From Phaeoceros laevis (taxonomy: Eukaryota; Anthocerotophyta; Anthocerotopsida; Notothyladales): 37,317 nt of DNA. Under the pieces are notes generated by a model that did no database searches, was not told the origin of the DNA, and worked only from the letters and a program-made list of their open reading frames with translations. The translations under genes were made by a program, and so were the position numbers. The stretch lies in contig JBNGIQ010009448.1 in NCBI GenBank assembly GCA_049999765.1, positions 253,663 through 290,979 of the forward strand. Reading direction: 5' to 3'. Shown piece by piece: positions 20,547-29,866 of this stretch. Positions within the stretch are counted from its first letter, which is position 1. Every line of letters starts with the position of its first letter.

Positions 20547-22364
20547 ATGGCCAATGACATTGTGGACTTGAAGAGCTTGCTATTCCCAGGGGAGAAAGAC
20601 GTCCTGGTGAATGGGGCCAAGGAGGAGTTCAAGAGCGATGTAATCGATGGGAAGGTGGTGGGACTGGTGGTCGGGCCGCACTGGCTGCCATCTCCTCTCT
20701 ATCAAGCCATCTCGGTGGTGGTGGAGCCCTATGAGGAGCTGACTAAGAAGGGCACAGCTGTGGTGTTCGTGTATGTGTCCCTGGGCCGCGATCAGAATCT
20801 GATCGACTCTTTGGTCGGGTATGGGCAGGGCAGCCAAGTGGATCAGAGACCTGATGAGGAGTCGTATGAAGATCTCATCAAGAAGCTGCCCAAAGGATGG
20901 TTGGCAGTTCCCCTAGGTAGCTCTGAGGTTTGCACGAAGTTGGAGCAGGAGTTCAAGTCTGGCATTTTCAGTCTGTCCTTCGTGGGAGCGGATGGAAAAG
21001 TGGCGACCAAAAACGGATGGTCCATTGTGGAGAAGTGGGGGCCGGATGCTTTCCCGTTCACGGAGGCGCGCATCGGAGAGTTGGAGGCAGAATTCGATGC
21101 TCTCAAGAAGAATCAGAGCGTGAAGTCTCTCCTGGTGACGGATCAGAGGGATTTCCTCATTCGAAATGATGGAACGCAGGTGAAAGTTGCAGAATTGGAG
21201 GGTAAACCGCTGGCTCTCTATTTTTCAGCGCATTGGTGCCCACCCTGCCGGGCTTTCACTCCGGTCCTGAAAGATCTGTACGAGAAGTTGAAGGCTGAGC
21301 ACAAGAATCTCGAGATTGTCTTCATCTCTGCTGATGAGGACGAGGAAGCCTTCCGTGAATATTTTGCAGAGATGCCCTGGCTGGCGGTCCCCTTCACAGA
21401 TCAGCACGCCAAGAAGCTTCTCAACAACATATTTGAGGTCGAGGGTATTCCCACCCTAGTGACCCTGGACTCTCAAGGCAAAACTGCGCAAGTCGACACT
21501 GTGAACCTTGTCAGGAAGTTCGGGATCGCGGCCTACCCGTTCACCCCTGAAAGGGTTGAAGAATTGCAGGCCGAAGAGAAGGCCAAACGAGCCAAGCAGA
21601 CTCTGGAGGACGTGCTGGCCACCAAGGATCGGGACCATGTCACTAACCATGCAGGGGACGAGGTCAAGATCAGCTCTTTCCGTGGCAAAACAGTGGGCAT
21701 CTACTTCTCTGCCCACTGGTGCCCTCCATGCCGAGGTTTCACCCCCAAGCTGGTGGAGGTGTACAAGGAGCTCAAGAAGGATGACAAGCCTTTTGAAATT
21801 GTGTTTGTTTCAAGTGACAGGGATCAAGAGAGCTTCGAGTCCTACTACAAAACCATGCCTTGGCTGGCTCTACCATTTTCAGACAGGCAGTCGAAGTCAG
21901 GTCTCTCAACTTATTTCGAGGTAGAAGGCATCCCTACGCTTGTGATTCTGGCTCCAGATGGGACGACAGCCACACTGGATGGAAGGAGTCTGGTTGACAC
22001 ATTTGGAGCACGAGGTTTCCCTTTCACGAGCGAGCGGGAGCAGGAACTTTTGCAGGAGAAAGATGGGGAGATTGATAAGCTACCAAAGGAAGTGACCATT
22101 CCAGATCACCCTCACCCTCTGGTCCTAATGCGGAGCCCTTATGCTGAGGAGTCTTACGGTTGTGATGTTTGTGGGAATGGTGGGCAAAGATGGGCTTACC
22201 GTTGTGCCGAATGTGGCTTTGATGTCCACACGGAGTGTGCAACCAACGCAAGTCCGAAGGAGGAGTCTGCAGAAGACGAAGATCACCATGCACATGGAGA
22301 AGGAGATGGCCATGACCACAAGGCCGGGTTCATTTGCGAAGGGGATGTGTGCAGAAAAGTCTAG
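20547..22364 (+). CDS. NRX1: Nucleoredoxin (three thioredoxin-like domains plus C1-like zinc finger)
   Basis: Intronless, 605 aa (Arabidopsis NRX1 is 578). Nucleoredoxins reduce disulfides on nuclear and cytosolic proteins and protect antioxidant enzymes such as catalase. Domain 1 (about 10-175) has lost its active site: the expected WCxxC position reads W46-LPSP50. Domain 2 (about 190-340) has WCPPC at C231/C234, and domain 3 (about 355-510) has WCPPC at C392/C395; both keep the cis-Pro motif VEGIPTL. A Cys/His-rich C1-like finger starts at C539 (CDVC, CAECGFDVHTEC). The tail is His/Asp/Glu-rich and ends with two more cysteines (CEGDVC), which could bind metal. As I recall, in Arabidopsis NRX1 domains 1 and 3 are active and domain 2 is not, so the layout here differs. 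No transit peptide is seen. Confidence 0.94.
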   Translation: MANDIVDLKSLLFPGEKDVLVNGAKEEFKSDVIDGKVVGLVVGPHWLPSPLYQAISVVVEPYEELTKKGTAVVFVYVSLGRDQNLIDSLVGYGQGSQVDQRPDEESYEDLIKKLPKGWLAVPLGSSEVCTKLEQEFKSGIFSLSFVGADGKVATKNGWSIVEKWGPDAFPFTEARIGELEAEFDALKKNQSVKSLLVTDQRDFLIRNDGTQVKVAELEGKPLALYFSAHWCPPCRAFTPVLKDLYEKLKAEHKNLEIVFISADEDEEAFREYFAEMPWLAVPFTDQHAKKLLNNIFEVEGIPTLVTLDSQGKTAQVDTVNLVRKFGIAAYPFTPERVEELQAEEKAKRAKQTLEDVLATKDRDHVTNHAGDEVKISSFRGKTVGIYFSAHWCPPCRGFTPKLVEVYKELKKDDKPFEIVFVSSDRDQESFESYYKTMPWLALPFSDRQSKSGLSTYFEVEGIPTLVILAPDGTTATLDGRSLVDTFGARGFPFTSEREQELLQEKDGEIDKLPKEVTIPDHPHPLVLMRSPYAEESYGCDVCGNGGQRWAYRCAECGFDVHTECATNASPKEESAEDEDHHAHGEGDGHDHKAGFICEGDVCRKV

Positions 22365-22947
22365 AGGCATATTAGGTGCATCATACTGATCATAGCACTT
22401 CCACTTGTGGGTTTCAGAATGTTCTGGAATAAGTGCTGAGGCTTTCCTGCACTGGGGGTGCTGTTAGAAACACCCCCCTCCAGAGTCCAGGCTAGCTGGG
22501 GCTCAGGTGGTGAAAGTTAGGCCCACCGGTGATGCACCCAAGTTAGGTGATTGCTTTTCGTTTATGTCGCACGTGACGATGTGTATGTATGTACGTTTGC
22601 AGTTGGAAGTTGTTCACGTCCCATAAGCAAGCAACACTTGTGGCCAATAATACGAGCTTATCCTCACGCAAAAGGAGGAGATAACGGATGTGACAAAGGA
22701 AGTAAATCACATGCGTAAGATATGCATCGCCGTTAAAGATTCCAAAATTTTGGAAGATTCGGCCGGAAGCATGGTGCAGAGGCGTGACGAGTGGTTCAAG
22801 GCACTGCTGAAGGAGGAGGGGCGTAGGGTGTGACGAGTGGTTCAAGGATTACCGGGCATAAATACACGCTGGCACATTCCCACCGGACATTGAACGCTTC
22901 TCTCTTACCACCATCTGTGGAAGCTGCTGCCGTGACCGCTGAGAGCT
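22365..22947. promoter_or_regulatory. Intergenic region, nucleoredoxin 3' end and aminotransferase promoter
   Basis: About 580 bp. Two copies of GTGTGACGAGTGGTTCAAGG-type sequence occur (GCGTGACGAGTGGTTCAAGG at 22782-22801 and again near 22828), a small direct repeat about 46 bp apart. CATAAATAC at 22857-22865 is a TATA-like box about 90 nt before the ATG at 22948. Confidence 0.5.
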
Positions 22948-24357
22948 ATGGCGACGCAGGTGTACATGGCTGCTCGGGCTGCCGGGGCTGTGGCCCGAGC
23001 GCCGAGAGAGACGGTGGACAGGGCCTTTTCTGGCCTGAGATCGGCCTTGGCGCTGGGGCGGCGGGCGCAGCAGCCGGCGGCGCTGTTGCGGGCTAACCAG
23101 ACAGCTGCTTCCAAGGTGTCTATGCAGGCGGTGGCGGCGGATGTCTCGCGGTTTGCCGGCGTTCCTCAGGCTCCTCCTGACCCGATTTTGGGAGTGTCGG
23201 AGGCTTTCAAGGCAGACACCAGCCCGGAGAAGCTGAATCTGGGAGTGGGAGCTTACCGGACTGAGGAGCTGCAGCCGTATGTGCTGAAGGTGGTGCGCCA
23301 CGCAGAGCAGAAGATGCTGGAAGGCAACCTGAACAAGGAGTACCTCCCGATCGAGGGTCTCACAGCATTCAACAAGGCCACGGCTGAGCTGCTGCTGGGA
23401 GCTGACAATGCCGTCATCAAGGAGGGACGGGTGGCCACTGTGCAGGGGCTGTCCGGCACGGGATCTTTGCGGCTGGGAGCGGCTTTTCTCCAGCGGTATT
23501 TGCCTGGAGCTAAGGTGCTCATCTCAAATCCTACCTGGGGGAACCACAAAAACATCTTCAATGATGCCGGGGTTCCGTGGTCTGAGTACCGCTACTACGA
23601 TCCGAAGACGGTAGGGCTGGATTTCCAGGGCATGCTTGAGGACATCGCCGCCGCACCGCCGGGCTCTGTGATTTTGTTGCATGGTTGCGCGCACAACCCC
23701 ACTGGGATTGACCCTACCCCAGAGCAGTGGGAGAAGATCGCGGATTTGATCCAGGAGAAGGGCCACCTCCCGTTTTTTGATGTGGCATACCAGGGCTTTG
23801 CCAGCGGGAGCTTGGACGAGGATGCCGGCTCTGTGAGGCGGTTTGTTGCCAGGGGCCTGGAGTTGTTGGTGGCTCAGTCCTACAGCAAGAACCTGGGGCT
23901 GTATGCGGAGCGGATCGGAGCCATCAACGCCGTGGTGCCTTCTGCGGAAGTGGCCACCAAGGTGAAGAGCCAGTTGAAGAGGCTGGCCAGACCTATGTAC
24001 TCCAACCCTCCAGTGCATGGAGCTCAGATTGTGGCCAGCATTGTTGGTGACCCTGCATTGTTCAACGAATGGAGAGCGGAGATGGAAGGGATGGCGGGAA
24101 GAATCAAGACCGTGAGGCAGAAGCTGTACGACTACCTGTCTGACAAGGACAAGAGTGGCAAGGACTGGTCTTTCGTTTTGAAGCAGATCGGCATGTTCTC
24201 CTTCACTGGCCTGAGCAAGACCCAGAGCGAGCACATGACCGAGAAGTGGCATGTCTACCTGACCAAGGATGGAAGAATCTCGCTCGCTGGACTCAACCTG
24301 GCCAAGTGTGAGTACTTGGCTGACGCCATCATCGACTCCTACCACAATGTGAAGTGA
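22948..24357 (+). CDS. ASP5: Plastid aspartate aminotransferase (ASP5-like)
   Basis: Intronless, 469 aa. It interconverts aspartate plus 2-oxoglutarate with oxaloacetate plus glutamate (EC 2.6.1.1) using PLP. The catalytic lysine is K314 in SYSKNLGLYAERIGA; N250 (HNPTG), D278 and Y281 (FFDVAYQG) hold the cofactor, and R443 (DGRISLAGL) binds the substrate side-chain or alpha carboxylate. From SRFAGVPQAPPDPILGVSEA on, the protein follows Arabidopsis plastid ASP5 almost without gaps to the end (DAIIDSYHNVK). The first 60-65 residues are rich in Ala, Arg and Ser with few acids, a good plastid presequence; ASP5 has a similar but unrelated leader. Angiosperm ASP5 genes have many introns, so the uninterrupted frame is notable. 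A mitochondrial location cannot be ruled out. Confidence 0.95.
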   Translation: MATQVYMAARAAGAVARAPRETVDRAFSGLRSALALGRRAQQPAALLRANQTAASKVSMQAVAADVSRFAGVPQAPPDPILGVSEAFKADTSPEKLNLGVGAYRTEELQPYVLKVVRHAEQKMLEGNLNKEYLPIEGLTAFNKATAELLLGADNAVIKEGRVATVQGLSGTGSLRLGAAFLQRYLPGAKVLISNPTWGNHKNIFNDAGVPWSEYRYYDPKTVGLDFQGMLEDIAAAPPGSVILLHGCAHNPTGIDPTPEQWEKIADLIQEKGHLPFFDVAYQGFASGSLDEDAGSVRRFVARGLELLVAQSYSKNLGLYAERIGAINAVVPSAEVATKVKSQLKRLARPMYSNPPVHGAQIVASIVGDPALFNEWRAEMEGMAGRIKTVRQKLYDYLSDKDKSGKDWSFVLKQIGMFSFTGLSKTQSEHMTEKWHVYLTKDGRISLAGLNLAKCEYLADAIIDSYHNVK

Positions 24358-25220
24358 GTGTGCTCGCTCTTGAGCTCGCATCTGCAACTTGCTTGCTTTG
24401 TGGCGGCTCGGGTCGAGAGTGGAGAGTTGGTCCTTTCATAGCGGAAATTTTTGTTGCAGTCTTTTGAGAGAGGTATAACCATTTCTACGGGATGTCGCCT
24501 TTGTGCAAATTTTGCATCCGCAGTGTGCAGAGGATCTAGGTATAATGTTAATCCCAAATCCATTTTGGTAGCAACCATTTGAGCTTCTGTTCCAGACGTA
24601 GCCGCGTTGATCATTCAGACATTTTTTTGAGAAGCTGCTCTGCTTTGCGCACGGTTGCGAAGCGGCATCTTATGCGAAATAAGACAAAGGTTTCTGTGGT
24701 CTAAGAGCCTTTGATCCGTTGCGCTCCAGACGTAGCCGCATTGATCATTCAGACATGTTTTCGAGAAGCTGCTCTACTTTGTGCACGGTTGCGAAGAGGC
24801 ATCTTATGCGATATGAGACAAGTTTTCTGTTGTCTACGAGCCTAGCTTCCGTTGCGCTTCGTGTACATATTTCCACCATTGTCATCGGAAGCCTCACGCT
24901 ATGCGACAGGGTTCAGAACCAACGTTTGCAGCATCACCTCTTGTGTGGTATGCAAGTGCCCCGTGATTCAGTGGAAATACACTTGTTCTCTAGAGATCCT
25001 CCTGCAAGCTGGAATACACTCGAGTGTTAATATGCCATTAAGGCGTCCTCATCGAAAAACAACTGCGAACGCATCTGCAAGAGGTCTGGAACAGTGTGGC
25101 CAACCAAAATGTGAAGGGCGCTTACAGACTCTGCACATCCTGTCTGAATGCGCTTGACATAAAGCCTGTAATGCGCTGGCTCTGAGCACCGAGGTGCAGC
25201 GCATGCTGCTGTGACTAGTG
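24358..25220. other. Intergenic DNA between the aminotransferase and PPR 2
   Basis: 3' region of the aminotransferase followed by a 134-bp tandem duplication (listed separately) and the presumed promoter of PPR 2. Open frames here (24719-25030, 24852-25157) overlap the repeats and have no family signature. Confidence 0.5.
24592..24858 (+). repeat. 134-bp tandem direct duplication
   Basis: Unit 1 (24592-24725) and unit 2 (24726-24858) both start CCAGACGTAGCCGC and end CCGTTGCGCT, with scattered substitutions and about one indel. The copies are directly adjacent. No coding capacity or known element ends are seen. Confidence 0.9.
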
Positions 25221-27896
25221 ATGGCTGCCAGATCGTTGCAGCCTACAGGTACTGCGGTTCTGCTGACTCATCCTATGCCAAGTTCTGGGAACGGCCACCA
25301 GCAGGGATTGGCGCTTGAGCCACTGTTATATGGCAGCAGCACCGATATGAGGAATAGCAGCTTAGCCAGTCCAGGCGGTCTAGGATATTGGGAGCCTCGG
25401 GAAGTTCCTTGGAAAGATGAGAGTTCTGGTGGTCCACATGTGCAGAGAGCACAACAGGAGAGCTTGTGGCGGCTGTTTTTTCTGGATCCTAAACTGTGGT
25501 GGGACAATAGGCAACATAGGATGAGCTACCGCTCTCCCGACTTCAGGCACAGGGGTTCGAAGGAGGTCCTCTGGCTGAGCAACTGCCACAAGCCTGCGTG
25601 GGTAGATGCCCAGCTCGCTGCCTTGGATACGGAGGTGGCGTCTACATCTTACTCGACCTTGATGGAAAATGCAGGGCAAAGAGGGGACCTTGAAACCGTG
25701 AGCAAACAATGTGAGAAGGGGCAGCTCAGCGAAGTTGTCGACTCTCTATGCCTCCTGGTGCATGCAGGATCTCGTATTTCCATAAACCTCTTTTACAGTG
25801 TCCTAAAGCGATGTGTGGCCCAGAAGGATCTGGTTCTGGGACGACGTGTTCATGACCTCATTGTCAGAGCAGGATACGAGTCTAGTAAATTCCTGAGCAA
25901 CCATGTCCTGCGCATGTATGCTTCTCAAGGCAGGTTGCAGGAAGCGATGGACGTGTTCACCAGGGTAGCCGAACCAGATGCCTTCATGTGGTCTTCCATA
26001 ATTTCGGCGTGTACTAAACATGGACAAGCTAACCGGGCCATAGAACTCTATCATCAGATGCGTAGCTCAAGCGTGAAGCCAGACGATCATGTATTTGTGG
26101 CTGCTTTGCAAGCTTGTGCAAGTGTAGCAGACCTAGATTCTGGCCAGCAATTGCACTCTGATGTGTTGGAGACTGGCGTTCAGCCGAACTTGTTTGTTTG
26201 GACCTGCCTGGTGGACATGTATGCAAAATGTGGTAGGTTGTTAGATGCACGGACGATATTCGACACGTTGGTAACAAGGAATGTGGTGACATGGAATACC
26301 ATGGTATCTGGGTATGTTCAGCATGAGCAAGGTCAAGAAGCCCTTTCTCTTTATGAGCAAATGGAGGTAGAAAGCGCAGTGCTACCTGACTGTTTCACAT
26401 TCGCTTGCTTACTCAAGGCATGCTCAGGGGTTGGAGCTTTGCAACAAGGAATGAAGCTTCATTCGCAGATATTGGAAAGAGGACTGCAATCTGACATAGT
26501 GGTGGGCACCTGCCTAGTGGATATGTACGCCAAATGTGATAGGTTAGAGGATGCACGTAGGGTTTTTGACAGTTTGTCCACAATGGACGAAGTGACATGC
26601 AATACCATGATAGCTGCATATGTCAAACGTGGCAGCTTGGAAGATGGACGCAGGCTTTTCGACAGTTTGGCAAAAAAGGATGTGGTGACATGGACAACAA
26701 TGATTGCAGGCTATGCCGAGCATGAGCTCGGTCAGGAAGCCCTTGCTCTTTATGCAAAAATGGAGCAGGAAGGTGTCATGCTGGCTAACCCTGTTACATA
26801 TGCCTGCCTCCTTAAAGCATGTGCAAGTGCTGCTGCTCTGCAGCAGGGCAAGCAGCTCCATTCCCAGATACTGAACAGGGGACTGGAAGCCTACACTGTG
26901 GTGGGCAACGCCCTCGTTCATATGTATGCGAAGTGTGGGAAGCTGGAAGATGCACGTAGGATCTTTGACAGTTTGCCCACAAAGGATGTGGTTACATGGA
27001 ATGCAATGATAAACGGGTTCGGTCAAAGTAATGAAGGCCACAAGGCGATAGATTGTTTCCAGGAGATGATGCAGGATGGTGTTGAGGCTGACGAGACTAC
27101 ATTCACGTGCCTTCTCGTAGCATGCAGTCACGAGGGGCTCGTGAAGGAGGGCAAGCAGTTTTTCAAGGCCATGGTGGAAGAACGTGGCATCTTGCCTACC
27201 ATCAAGCATTACAATTGCATGGTTGATCTTCTTGGGCGGGCAGGCTATCTACATGAGGCGGAGAAATTGCTGTTGTCATGTGAGAGCGATGACGTTGGAC
27301 TTATGTCTTTGCTGAATGCCTGCAAAAGTCACGGGGATATAGAGCGAGGAGCACGGTGTTTTGAGAGGCTTATACAGTCGGATTCTCAAAATGCAGCTGC
27401 CTACATACTCATGGGACAGATCTACGCAGTTGCTGGTAGGTGGTCAGATGCAGAGGTGATTGAAAAGTTGAGAAAGTTGGCAGGAGCTAGCAAGAAACCT
27501 GCAATGGCAGGCATTGAAGTGAACAGGCATGTCCACACATTTGTGGTGGGTGAAGAAAGGGGTGACACCTCCGCCAAGGTACGGGGTGTGAATACTCGGT
27601 TAAGGGAGGAAGGGGGCCATGTCCCGCATACACAATTGGTGCTGAAGCAACTGTCTGAGAGGGAGAAGGAAGATGATCTTTGTGGACATGCTGAGAAGCT
27701 AGCATTGGCTTATGGTCTTATGAACACTGCCGATGGAACACCTCTGCTCGTCACAAAGAATCTGCGCATGTGTGGCGACTGCCACAGCTCAACTGAGATC
27801 ATGTCAAGGATTGAAAGGCGGGAGATCATCGTAAGGGATGCACACCGTGTCCACCGATTTGTGGATGGATCTTGTCGTTGTGGGGGACGGCATTGA
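25221..27896 (+). CDS. PLS-class PPR protein with variant DYW (KP/GRH) domain, PPR 2
   Basis: Intronless, 891 aa from the ATG at 25221 (the codon before it is GTG and is not used). A paralogue of PPR 1 in the same orientation, with the shared N-terminal block (LWWDN, SPDFRH, SKE--WLSN, PAWVDAQLAALD). P, L and S motifs run from about residue 190 to 700. Unlike PPR 1 they are not near-identical copies, and one S motif is followed by a second S-type unit (EVTCNTMIAAYVKRGSLEDG) before the next P. E1 (VGLMSLLNACKSHGDIERG) and E2 follow. The PG-box position reads K759-P760. The deaminase-like domain has H823-A-E825, C851-GD-C854-H and ends CRCGGRH. As for PPR 1 this points to the DYW:KP class and a role in organelle RNA editing, perhaps U-to-C; the target site is unknown. 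Confidence 0.93.
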   Translation: MAARSLQPTGTAVLLTHPMPSSGNGHQQGLALEPLLYGSSTDMRNSSLASPGGLGYWEPREVPWKDESSGGPHVQRAQQESLWRLFFLDPKLWWDNRQHRMSYRSPDFRHRGSKEVLWLSNCHKPAWVDAQLAALDTEVASTSYSTLMENAGQRGDLETVSKQCEKGQLSEVVDSLCLLVHAGSRISINLFYSVLKRCVAQKDLVLGRRVHDLIVRAGYESSKFLSNHVLRMYASQGRLQEAMDVFTRVAEPDAFMWSSIISACTKHGQANRAIELYHQMRSSSVKPDDHVFVAALQACASVADLDSGQQLHSDVLETGVQPNLFVWTCLVDMYAKCGRLLDARTIFDTLVTRNVVTWNTMVSGYVQHEQGQEALSLYEQMEVESAVLPDCFTFACLLKACSGVGALQQGMKLHSQILERGLQSDIVVGTCLVDMYAKCDRLEDARRVFDSLSTMDEVTCNTMIAAYVKRGSLEDGRRLFDSLAKKDVVTWTTMIAGYAEHELGQEALALYAKMEQEGVMLANPVTYACLLKACASAAALQQGKQLHSQILNRGLEAYTVVGNALVHMYAKCGKLEDARRIFDSLPTKDVVTWNAMINGFGQSNEGHKAIDCFQEMMQDGVEADETTFTCLLVACSHEGLVKEGKQFFKAMVEERGILPTIKHYNCMVDLLGRAGYLHEAEKLLLSCESDDVGLMSLLNACKSHGDIERGARCFERLIQSDSQNAAAYILMGQIYAVAGRWSDAEVIEKLRKLAGASKKPAMAGIEVNRHVHTFVVGEERGDTSAKVRGVNTRLREEGGHVPHTQLVLKQLSEREKEDDLCGHAEKLALAYGLMNTADGTPLLVTKNLRMCGDCHSSTEIMSRIERREIIVRDAHRVHRFVDGSCRCGGRH

Positions 27897-27928
27897 CATG
27901 TCACCACGCTTTTGTGGAGAAAACTGTG

Positions 27929-28439
27929 ATGTCAAAGACTCTGATGCTGCCTCACTTGCCTTATATGTTCACCAACCTCCGCGCTGAGTTGTTCAGTTTC
28001 ATGGAACGCTTTCCCAGAGGTAGAGTTCCTACAGTTGCGGCACTGCTTGAGGGCTTGAGGCAGACAAATGTGACGTAAGTGTTAAAGTGACACCATTTCT
28101 TCTTCTTTATTACTTTTTTGGTCCGCAGACCATTTTTAGGAAAGTGACACCTTCTTGTTGCTGCGTAGTGTAAATATTGATGACATGTTAACAGCTTCAT
28201 CGCCCACCCATCCTGACGTGCTGGAGTTACATTTCTCTGCATCATTGTCCCGTCAGTGTCGGCTGGATTTTTTATCCACTGGGTACCCGTTGGGTCCGAA
28301 GTTCATTGTTCGGGGAACACTTCTCACAATCAAATGTGTGGCTTGTTGCTTCCAAGGAACCATTCATAGACTCGTTCATGTTGTGGAACCAAATGCTATG
28401 GAGTTATGTTCCCTATATGAAGTAAGGTCCCAAGTGTGA
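27929..28439 (+). CDS. Possible two-exon small gene, unknown family
   Basis: Exon 27929-28074 (ends TGAC, donor GTAAGT) and exon 28169-28439 (acceptor after GCGTAG) join in frame to give 138 aa. The second exon encodes a compact, globular-looking segment (HPDVLELHFSASLSRQ, FIVRGTLLTIKCVACC). I recognise no family. The ATG is only 33 nt after the PPR 2 stop, so this may simply be the 3' UTR of PPR 2 with a chance frame. The intron contains two copies of AAGTGACACC. Alternative reading: a broken fragment of a longer gene. Confidence 0.3.
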
Positions 28440-29464
28440 GGGCAGAATTTTGTATATTGTGATTTAACTTCCTCATGGAGTCATGGGCAGCAATTAATAT
28501 TAAAGTTGCAACTTGGGTATTTCTTCCATTTTGACTATGGACCTTCCTGAAGGCTGTGAACTGCGGACAATGAGGAAGAGCAGTATGGGCGCAAAGAGCA
28601 GTATGGGCGCAAAGGCAATTGCACGCATAAAGCATCCTCAAGCGCAAAGGCGATTACTTGGCCTTAAGGGCAACGGAAAACGCCGCGGTTGCTCATGTTG
28701 GGAGTGCTATGAAGATTCTTAATAGCTTGGGCATAGCGGACATGAAAAAAGAATAGGCACAATAGGATATAAAGTGTAATGTGTACAAATTTGTGTCTAA
28801 TATGAAAAAGCGTCGTGATTCACTAAAAAAAAAGGAAACCGATAATAGAGGAACCTAGCCTCGATGTACTTTTATAACTTTTTAAAAACAACAAAAGTGC
28901 TTGAGCAAAGAATCATCTGGTTCATATATGGCTTAGCCATGTGCAAACCCTGCCTACATAAGCACCTGAGTACGCAGTTGGTTTGAACTCCAATAGAGGA
29001 CTTCCTATAGCTAGCATCTGGTTGCAATACGCAACTTATCGGTGTCATTGGTATATGATAAGTGATATCAATATGCGATTTGAATATGACAATAAACATG
29101 TGGTGCCGGTTGCCGAAGCAGGGGCTTGCAATTGTCAACTTGTTGCGAGAATCGTAAGGCTTTTTCTCTAATTGCCCTCTATCCTAAAATACTCTTTCTA
29201 CAAAATATTGACAATGAGCAGAGGGCCCAACATTACGCCAGGAAAGACACCTCAAAGCTATTGCGAAGATAGTTCACGAAGTAGCAAGCTTTGAATGTGA
29301 ATGAACTAATGAGTTAAAGTATATTACCCCTACAAATCTTCCCAATTCTGTTGAACCTTGCCACCACGTAGGACGAGAATTGCTATTCAGCTAAATTTTA
29401 AAAATTCTTTAGGATGAACATGGAAGTCCTATAATGGGGAGATACTAAACGCAGAATAGAAGGG
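28440..29464. other. Intergenic AT-rich DNA
   Basis: No gene supported. An 18-bp tandem repeat (GAGCAGTATGGGCGCAAA, twice) occupies 28578-28613. The frame 28983-29171 has no recognisable feature. Just before the LINE relic, around 29399-29446, one frame resembles LDEHGSPIMG followed by a stop, a string that LINE reverse transcriptases often carry near their start. Confidence 0.45.
28578..28613 (+). repeat. 18-bp tandem repeat, two units
   Basis: GAGCAGTATGGGCGCAAA occurs at 28578-28595 and again at 28596-28613 without change. Confidence 0.9.
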
Positions 29465-29827
29465 TTGTGGAGGCAACAGAGTAGGTTACCGGAATGCAAT
29501 GGTTTCTCCACTTTGTTGGACCTCCAAGAAAAGACTTTTAAGATCCGCAGAAAGGCAGGGATGGAGAAACCAAGGTTAGAAAAAGAAGAAGAGCAGCTAT
29601 TACGAGATGAATTTGAGCGCTTGCAACATGCTTCTAAAGACGTTGATTTCTCAGCAGCGGATGAATCCATGTTTAGGGAAAAAACCTTTCAGCTTGAGCT
29701 CTTAGAAAATGGTTTGGCCACGGGATGGACAAGACGAGCAAAGGTCAAATGGGTTGTAGGGGGCAACGTGCCAAGGAAGTTTTTGTTTTCAACAATAAAA
29801 CGAGACATGCTTCTGTGCTTCCGATAA
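29465..29827 (+). mobile_element. Relic of a non-LTR (LINE) retrotransposon
   Basis: A frame of about 120 codons without a proper ATG start. It reads like the linker between the endonuclease and reverse transcriptase of plant LINEs: a long charged helix (EKPRLEKEEEQLLRDEFERL), then RAKVKWVVGGNVPRKFLF, which corresponds to the usual RxKWLxEGDxNTxFFH motif with several positions decayed. No catalytic YxDD or endonuclease is left nearby, so the copy is dead. Confidence 0.5.
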
Positions 29828-29866
29828 TCCCTGATATTTGGGTAGAAGAAGGTGAGGAGGAAGATT

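Noticed and set aside
23524-24387. 287-aa minus-strand frame
   Set aside because: Antisense shadow of the aspartate aminotransferase.
2544-27896. PPR 1 and PPR 2 as part of the same inverted duplication as the RBBP6-like genes
   Set aside because: Both PPR genes point the same way and lie at unequal distances from the RBBP6-like copies, and their sequences are much more diverged.
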